From Erysipelothrix sp. HDW6C (lineage in GTDB: Bacteria > Bacillota_I > Bacilli_A > Erysipelotrichales > Erysipelotrichaceae), in NCBI RefSeq assembly GCF_011299615.1, contig NZ_CP049861.1:1488001-1552000 (forward strand): a stretch of DNA of 64,000 bases, given 5' to 3'. The notes beneath the pieces are model-generated. The model was not told where the DNA came from and did not search any database. It saw only the letters and a list, made by a program, of their open reading frames with translations. The position numbers and the translations under genes are program-made. Each line of letters starts with the position of its first letter. Positions within the stretch are counted from its first letter, which is position 1. Shown here one piece after another: positions 61,897-64,000 of the stretch.

Positions 61897-62564
61897 ACAG
61901 TCTCCTTTGTAGCAACCAGGACAATTTTCTCACCTTCTGGGAGGAATCCTTCATGTTCATAATCAGTATAAACCGAAACATGATACCCTTGCGCGCTAAA
62001 ACCATCAATCAAGATATGTGGATCAAACACCCACTGATAAATGGAATCAAAGGTTCCGTCGAGAAAGTTAATGACATGCACTAAGTGTTCTCCGTTAACC
62101 TCGATTTGATAAGCATAGTCAAATGCATCTGTTGAACCTTCTTCATAGTAATCATCTGAAAATTCTCGCAAACGATAAGGATGATGGCAATCAACAATGA
62201 TGTGATCGGATACGCCGACCATCGTAGTGATAAACCGTTGCAAATCCTCAGGGGTGAGTATGTAATTGGTACTGTCACCAATGCACGCAACGGTATCAAA
62301 CTTTTGATCACTTGAATAATCTAAAAAATCGCCCACACTGACTTTATCAGCAAGATGCGGAAACTTCACCGGAACCTGTTCGATCATTTCAGGGTCAATA
62401 TCGATCCCTGTCACAGCAAATGTCGGTGCGAGCATGTTCAATACATCACCCGTTCCGCATGCAAACTCGAGCAAGGTATTGCCAACTGCATGATCTTTAA
62501 CAAAGTTAAAGTAACGACGTGCCCCTGCTTCATCGTAGAATAATGCATCATAATACGATTTCAT
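61893..62564 (-). CDS. Class I SAM-dependent methyltransferase
   Basis: 223 residues, Rossmann methyltransferase. Motif I LLEFACGTGDVLNML (about 32-46), acidic loop GIDIDPEMI binding the ribose, and VACIGDSTNY as motif IV. The gene stands where yqeM lies in the nadD-yqeK-rsfS-yqeM group of Firmicutes, so it is probably that orthologue; substrate unknown. Confidence 0.88.
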   Translation of the reverse strand: MKSYYDALFYDEAGARRYFNFVKDHAVGNTLLEFACGTGDVLNMLAPTFAVTGIDIDPEMIEQVPVKFPHLADKVSVGDFLDYSSDQKFDTVACIGDSTNYILTPEDLQRFITTMVGVSDHIIVDCHHPYRLREFSDDYYEEGSTDAFDYAYQIEVNGEHLVHVINFLDGTFDSIYQWVFDPHILIDGFSAQGYHVSVYTDYEHEGFLPEGEKIVLVATKETV

Positions 62565-62884
62565 TAGATGAGATCCTGATAGAGTTTTTCAAGGTTGTAA
62601 TGACCACGTTCTTCCGTTAAGAATAGATGTACAACAACATCAAACGCATCAATTAGAATCCATGTAGACTCACGTTCACGCTCGATATGCTTTACACCAA
62701 ATCCAGCTTTCTCAATGGCATCCACAACATCTTCAGCAACCGCATTGATTTGTCGCAAACTTGGTGCATCCGCGACCACAAAATAATCATACAATGGGTT
62801 TTCTTGTTTAAAATCAATCACAACAATATCATTTGCTTTTTTAGCATCCAATGTTGTGGTAATAATATCTAATAATTTACTCAT
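62564..62884 (-). CDS. rsfS: Ribosomal silencing factor RsfS
   Basis: 106 residues. Binds L14 and blocks subunit joining when nutrients are scarce. Family strings: KANDIVVIDF, DYFVVADAPSLRQINAVAEDV and WILIDAFDVVVHLFLTEERG (quoted in part: DVVVHLFLTEER). Start at ATG 62884 with AAGGAG; overlaps the gene upstream. Confidence 0.95.
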   Translation of the reverse strand: MSKLLDIITTTLDAKKANDIVVIDFKQENPLYDYFVVADAPSLRQINAVAEDVVDAIEKAGFGVKHIERERESTWILIDAFDVVVHLFLTEERGHYNLEKLYQDLI

Positions 62885-63899
62885 GGGTACTCCTTTTTCT
62901 CTGTTCATAGGCTGCTTGTTGTCGTTTCAATTGACGAAAAGCAGCGTTTAAATCAACTTTACTTAAAGCAATTAGTGCTTCATTATCATGAGGCCGTCCG
63001 CGCTCACACTTGTCAGCAATGTAAAGAATCATACCAAGCGGATGATGCGACGCCCCAGTAACATGACCGCGAATGGCACTCAACACCTGTTTATTTCGGA
63101 TATAATAGCGGGTTGAGAGTTCATGGGCTGCTGCAAATCCATGATAGATTGCAGGGGCAAGACTAATTTTATCCGGATACGATGCACGCATTGCACGTGT
63201 TAAATCCTCCAAAGAATCCTCTTTGCACAGATCATGACACATCGCAGCTAATGCAATTGTTTCCTTTTTCAAACCATAATGTTCGCCAATTTCGAGCGCA
63301 AGATCACGAACACGAATGACATGTTCGGCACGAAACTCTGAGAGTCGACTTCGAATCATCACTTCCAAATAAAGCCCCTTTTCCATCATATAGCGTAGAA
63401 TTGACGGCTTTGTTTGTGTTGTGTGACCGTTTCGAATGGCAGTGGAACTGACGTCCATTAATGCCCCCACAATGAGTGGATACGGGCTATCAACGATATC
63501 CTGATCGCGTGCATAGACAATGAAATTAACCTTTTCTTTTAATGTATCAAAAGACTTCCATTCATGCATTCTTGGTAATTGATCTGCGCCAATGAGCCAA
63601 TCAAAGACCGTATCAGGATGCAACTTCCGCAATGCATTAACAGTGTCTATAGAGTATGAAGGGCTTGGCAGTGAGTTCTCAATTGTTTCAACACGAAAGG
63701 AATCAAAACCATAGGTCATCATCTTTATCATTGCAACTCGATCCTCAAAGGAACTCGAACCTGTTTTAAAAGGATTCAATTTACTTGGTATAAACCATAA
63801 CTCATCTGCATGGCGCTGACGTAGGGCTTGTTTCGCCATTTCCAAATGACCGTAATGAATGGGGTCAAAACTCCCCCCAAACAAAATTACATGTCTCAA
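62877..63899 (-). CDS. nadD: NadD-YqeK fusion: nicotinate-nucleotide adenylyltransferase and HD-domain hydrolase
   Basis: 340 residues in two domains. NadD (1 to about 190): GGSFDPIHYGHLEMA nucleotidyltransferase motif and DVSSTAIRNG near its end. YqeK (about 195-340): HD motif AAMCHDLCKED plus HVIRVRDLALEIG and ADKCERGRPHD; YqeK enzymes hydrolyse Ap4A. In most Firmicutes these are two adjacent genes. The start is TTG at 63899, overlapping the stop of the yhbY-like gene. NadD links to the nadE found at 36.8 kb. Confidence 0.93.
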   Translation of the reverse strand: MRHVILFGGSFDPIHYGHLEMAKQALRQRHADELWFIPSKLNPFKTGSSSFEDRVAMIKMMTYGFDSFRVETIENSLPSPSYSIDTVNALRKLHPDTVFDWLIGADQLPRMHEWKSFDTLKEKVNFIVYARDQDIVDSPYPLIVGALMDVSSTAIRNGHTTQTKPSILRYMMEKGLYLEVMIRSRLSEFRAEHVIRVRDLALEIGEHYGLKKETIALAAMCHDLCKEDSLEDLTRAMRASYPDKISLAPAIYHGFAAAHELSTRYYIRNKQVLSAIRGHVTGASHHPLGMILYIADKCERGRPHDNEALIALSKVDLNAAFRQLKRQQAAYEQRKRSTHE

Positions 63900-64000
63900 A
63901 CTTTAATGCGACCCTTTGCGTTGTAACGATAGAAAACGACCACACGCCCTACTTTACTAATGGTATAGGCACCAAAACGATCTTCTATTTCAGCAATTAA
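63896..64000 (-). CDS. YhbY-like CRM-domain RNA-binding protein (C-terminal 34 residues only)
   Basis: Open to the window edge. The visible end includes RFGAYTISKVGRVVVFYR, which resembles the last strand of YhbY/YqeI (IGNTIVLYK). Position directly before nadD is that of yqeI in B. subtilis, supporting the call. The rest lies outside the window. Confidence 0.65.
   Translation of the reverse strand, partial: LIAEIEDRFGAYTISKVGRVVVFYRYNAKGRIKV

Noticed and set aside
1-64000. CRISPR arrays, tRNA or rRNA genes, insertion sequences, prophage
   Set aside because: No regularly spaced repeats, cloverleaf genes, rRNA segments, transposase or phage structural genes were found on either strand.

Overview
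The window is A+T-rich bacterial chromosome of a low-GC Gram-positive (Bacillota). Evidence: PolC-type and DnaE-type replicases together, the rimP-nusA-ylxR-ylxQ-infB-rbfA operon, an L27 with the cleavable Firmicutes leader next to its protease Prp, YlxM, FakA/Asp23, DivIB and strong AGGAGG ribosome sites. Gene order, short IF-2 and short SMC suggest Erysipelothrix or a close relative (Erysipelotrichia); that genus call is inference. All but three genes lie on the minus strand, so the text reads from high to low coordinates along transcription. No rRNA, tRNA, CRISPR array, insertion sequence or prophage was seen, and no gene-free stretch exceeds about 300 bases.

Layout from the left: 1-3.1 kb, a UvrA-like ABC protein (cut by the window edge) and a two-domain MerR regulator, plausibly a drug/DNA-damage resistance pair. 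3.2-12.4 kb, an eight-gene carbohydrate operon (fructose-type PTS IIA and IIBC, class II aldolase, AraA-like isomerase, ketose-3-epimerase-like enzyme, RpiB, DhaK, DhaL) divergent from a PRD/PTS-controlled activator. 12.5-15.7 kb, a lactococcin-972-type bacteriocin cassette (secreted Gly-rich peptide, large membrane protein, ABC ATPase). 16-35.7 kb, housekeeping: rimP-nusA-infB operon, polC, rnc, recG, fakA/asp23, divIB, murG, ruvAB, obg, and the rplU-prp-rpmA operon with an L21 leader. 36-40.4 kb, a tightly overlapping NAD cluster (pncA-like, short prs, nadV, nadE, NrtR-like Nudix regulator).

40.5-46.6 kb: two unknown proteins, a HEAT-repeat AlkD-like protein, an amino-acid permease with a PuuD-like amidohydrolase, and an OmpR-type two-component system. 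46.6-49.7 kb dnaE. 49.8-52.8 kb: galE with an N-acetylhexosamine-1-kinase-like gene, and a choline-kinase-like gene apparently transcribed without a leader. 52.9-59.2 kb: smc-ftsY-ylxM-ackA-nrnA as one overlapping run. 59.4-60.4 kb: two plus-strand genes (membrane-anchored thioredoxin-like protein, GNAT acetyltransferase). 60.4-64 kb: a phosphotransferase, then yhbY(partial)-nadD/yqeK fusion-rsfS-methyltransferase-mtnN.

The best candidates for new biology are the bacteriocin cassette, whose peptide resembles known lactococcin 972 little; the sugar operon, whose enzyme combination fits no standard pathway I know; the NAD cluster; a -1 slippery heptamer at the start of the uvrA-like gene; and a predicted two-state RNA hairpin over the rimP ribosome-binding site.
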